This document shows positions 5,544 through 7,014 of a stretch of 7,014 bases of DNA, one piece after another. The stretch is from Planctomycetota bacterium. Lineage in GTDB: Bacteria > Planctomycetota > Phycisphaerae > WQYP01. Under the pieces are notes generated by a model. It did no database searches. It saw only the letters and a program-made list of their open reading frames with translations, and was not told the origin of the DNA. The stretch spans positions 1 to 7,014 of the forward strand of contig JAJXZA010000331.1 of NCBI GenBank assembly GCA_021780285.1. Direction: 5' to 3'. Every line of letters starts with the position of its first letter. Position 1 is the stretch's first letter. The translations under genes and the position numbers were made by a program.

Positions 5544-6719
5544 TTATGCGAAGCGGGCGTGGCGGTCGAACTCGGCTACCTGCTCGAGTATGCCAAGAAG
5601 GCGCTGGGCCGATGCCGCCCATGTGAAGCGGCTGGCGCGGGCCAGACCGCGCTGCCTGAGTTGGCGGCGATATTCCGAGTCTTCGGCCAGCGAGGTAATG
5701 GCCTCGGCAATCGAGTCCACATCATCGTGCGTGAAATACAGCGGGGCATCGTCGGCAACTTCCCGCAGGCTGCTCATATCGCTGCATGCGACCGGGCAAC
5801 CGCAGGCCATGGCTTCGAGCACCGAGAGTCCAAAGCCCTCGAAGCTTGAGCCGCAGCAGGTAATAAGGGCGTCGCGATAAAGCTGGGCGAGTTCGGCATC
5901 GGTTGGCGACTGAATAAAGGTGATGCGCTCGGCCAGGCCGCTGGCGTGTGCCCGCTTAAAAAACTCGCTTCGCGTCCAAACGTTGCGACCGGCAAGCACC
6001 AGCCGCAAGCTGGGGTCGCTAATCCAAACTTTTTGTATCGCCTGCCAGACGCGGGCGTAGTTGCGCCGTGGAATGTCAGAGCCTACGAGCAGCACATAGC
6101 GATTGTCGAGTGGCCAGGCCGCATGAAGTTGCCTCTGTAGGGCGCGGTCTTGTTGGGGCACAAACACCGGGTTAATGCCATTAAAAATGAGGTGCACTTT
6201 GGCCGGCGAGAGCCGATAGACGCCCAATACATCGTTTCGCGTCTGCGTAGATACCGCAATGGTGCTTGTGGCCCGCCGGATGCCTTGGCGATGAATTCGG
6301 CGGCTCTCGGCTCCTTCAATCGTGCGGCGCACCTGCGGGTCGAGTTCGCAGGCCAGATCATGAATGGTATGAACCATGGGCATGGCGGCCCGCGATGGAA
6401 GTTCGGCGGTAAAGCTATGAAAAAGGTTGATATCCTGGCCGGCAATTTTGCTGGCGACGCGCACCAGCGAGGAATGCCTTGGCAGCAGGCGGCCCATTCG
6501 CCCGGCCACGGGAAGGTAAATGCTGAAAAGTTCCTGCGGAAGCTGTTGAATGAGTCCGGGGTCGTAATCAGGCAGATTTTGCCATTGAGGGCTTAACATG
6601 AGTACAAAGCGGTGGGGGGTATGCATGGAGGCCCACGCTGCGACAATATTGCGCGCATGCTGCTCGGCCCCGGCAATATGCCGGGTAACGAGCGGGCGGG
6701 CATCAATGGCGATAATCAC
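5544..6719 (-). CDS. GT-B glycosyltransferase, family 4 type
   Basis: A 391-residue, probably cytoplasmic or membrane-associated nucleotide-sugar-dependent glycosyltransferase. Seen: an N-terminal Rossmann strand IIAIDARPLVTRHIAGAEQHARNI (2-25), FHSFTAELP (100-108), MVHTIHDLACELDP (115-128) and STIAVSTQTRNDVL (152-165). Next come VHLIFNGINPVF (175-186), the hinge and C-domain opening YVLLVGSDIPRRNYARVW (208-225), LRLVLAGRNVW (238-248), and the nucleotide-sugar site SFEGFGLSVLEAMACGCPVACSDMSSLREV with the EX7E pair E294 and E302. This order is diagnostic of GT4 (glycosyl transferases group 1). The 'RKN' of many members is RRN here. Length is normal. The start is GTG at 6719, because AGGAGG lies seven nt upstream and the protein then begins directly at the first strand; an ATG at 6794 would add 25 atypical residues. 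It follows clpP by 84 nt, possibly sharing its transcript. Sugar and acceptor unknown. Confidence 0.92.
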   Translation of the reverse strand: MIIAIDARPLVTRHIAGAEQHARNIVAAWASMHTPHRFVLMLSPQWQNLPDYDPGLIQQLPQELFSIYLPVAGRMGRLLPRHSSLVRVASKIAGQDINLFHSFTAELPSRAAMPMVHTIHDLACELDPQVRRTIEGAESRRIHRQGIRRATSTIAVSTQTRNDVLGVYRLSPAKVHLIFNGINPVFVPQQDRALQRQLHAAWPLDNRYVLLVGSDIPRRNYARVWQAIQKVWISDPSLRLVLAGRNVWTRSEFFKRAHASGLAERITFIQSPTDAELAQLYRDALITCCGSSFEGFGLSVLEAMACGCPVACSDMSSLREVADDAPLYFTHDDVDSIAEAITSLAEDSEYRRQLRQRGLARASRFTWAASAQRLLGILEQVAEFDRHARFA

Positions 6720-6726
6720 GTCAAGC

Positions 6727-6732
6727 CCTCCT
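6727..6732 (-). promoter_or_regulatory. Shine-Dalgarno AGGAGG that fixes the GTG start of the GT4 gene
   Basis: AGGAGG on the minus strand lies 7 nt before GTG at 6717-6719. The longer frame starting with ATG at 6794 runs through this site, so the ribosome binding site argues for the GTG start. Confidence 0.8.
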
Positions 6733-6803
6733 GCGATGGAAAGGCTCCAACCCCTGCTGGCGGCCGCGCCAAGGGTAGCTGAGCCAAGGCCCATTGGAGG
6801 CCA

Positions 6804-7014
6804 TCAGGCTGGCTTGCTCTGCTGGGCCTTGGCGATTTCATCCTTCTTTGCCAAGTTGGTTTCTTCGAGTACCTCATCCACCAAGCCGTAAGCTTTGGCC
6901 GCCTGGGCATCAAAGTATTTGTCGCGTTCCTGATCTTCGGCGATGCGTTCGCGTGGTTGGCCGGTGAGGCGTGCGAGCAGGTCGGTAAGAGTTTCCTTGG
7001 TTTTAAGAATTTCT
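6804..7014 (-). CDS. clpP: ATP-dependent Clp protease proteolytic subunit ClpP, C-terminal part (cut by the right edge)
   Basis: Seen: 69 residues to the TGA, reading EILKTKETLTDLLARLTGQP, then ERIAEDQERD-KYFDAQAAKAYGLVDEVL, then a polar tail ending AQQSKPA. Family knowledge: this is the end of ClpP, with the helix before 'TGQ', the catalytic-triad aspartate in ERD (D31 of the fragment, equivalent to D171 of mature E. coli ClpP), and the signature 'A.eA..YGLvD.v'. The catalytic serine and histidine lie outside the window. ClpP forms a two-ring tetradecamer that degrades proteins fed by ClpX or ClpA/C. The tail after EVL is about 20 residues, longer than E. coli's seven or so, and Lys/Glu/Ala-rich. 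The ORF is complete at its 3' end and missing its 5' end. Confidence 0.95.
   Translation of the reverse strand, partial: EILKTKETLTDLLARLTGQPRERIAEDQERDKYFDAQAAKAYGLVDEVLEETNLAKKDEIAKAQQSKPA

Noticed and set aside
5379..5849. 156-codon plus-strand frame across the terminator
   Set aside because: Runs through the strong terminator and antisense to the GT4 nucleotide-binding region; a shadow.
1..7014. CRISPR array, tRNA, rRNA, insertion sequence, phage or conjugation genes
   Set aside because: No spaced direct repeats, cloverleaf-like sequence, transposase motif or terminal repeats were seen on either strand.

Overview
The window is a moderately GC-rich bacterial chromosome segment. It holds nine protein-coding genes, eight on the minus strand and one on the plus strand. 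No rRNA, tRNA, CRISPR array or transposase was seen. Several genes start with GTG or TTG. The ClpP tail, the signal-peptide protein with an HDFGGHR motif and the PIN-toxin subtype with a DAM motif would fit a planctomycete-like Gram-negative organism. That placement is an inference from memory of such families and is weak.

Right edge to left along the minus strand: (i) The C-terminal 69 residues of the protease subunit ClpP (clpP, cut by the window edge) are followed 84 nt later by a GT4/GT-B family glycosyltransferase, which starts at a GTG with an excellent ribosome binding site. (ii) A single plus-strand gene encodes a small exported histidine-rich protein. It has a long structured leader and a textbook rho-independent terminator, and it is convergent with the glycosyltransferase. 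(iii) Divergent from it is a 648-residue polytopic membrane protein of the GT-C (PMT/ArnT-like) glycosyltransferase type, preceded by a strong sigma70-like promoter. (iv) After a GC-rich gap with inverted repeats comes a two-gene unit: a CPAC glutaredoxin-like protein and a YbgC/4-hydroxybenzoyl-CoA-type hotdog thioesterase. (v) After a roughly 320-nt intergenic stretch with a candidate TATAAT promoter lies a toxin-antitoxin pair: a ribbon-helix-helix-like antitoxin overlapping by 4 nt with a PIN-domain toxin. (vi) At the left edge is the N-terminal part of a second GT-C membrane glycosyltransferase, cut by the window.

Taken together, three glycosyltransferases (two membrane GT-C, one cytoplasmic GT-B) suggest a role in cell-surface glycan or glycoprotein assembly. 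They sit in separate transcription units, so a shared pathway is only a possibility. The toxin-antitoxin pair is the most typical accessory element. The least explained gene is the small histidine-rich exported protein. No clearly new multi-gene system is evident.
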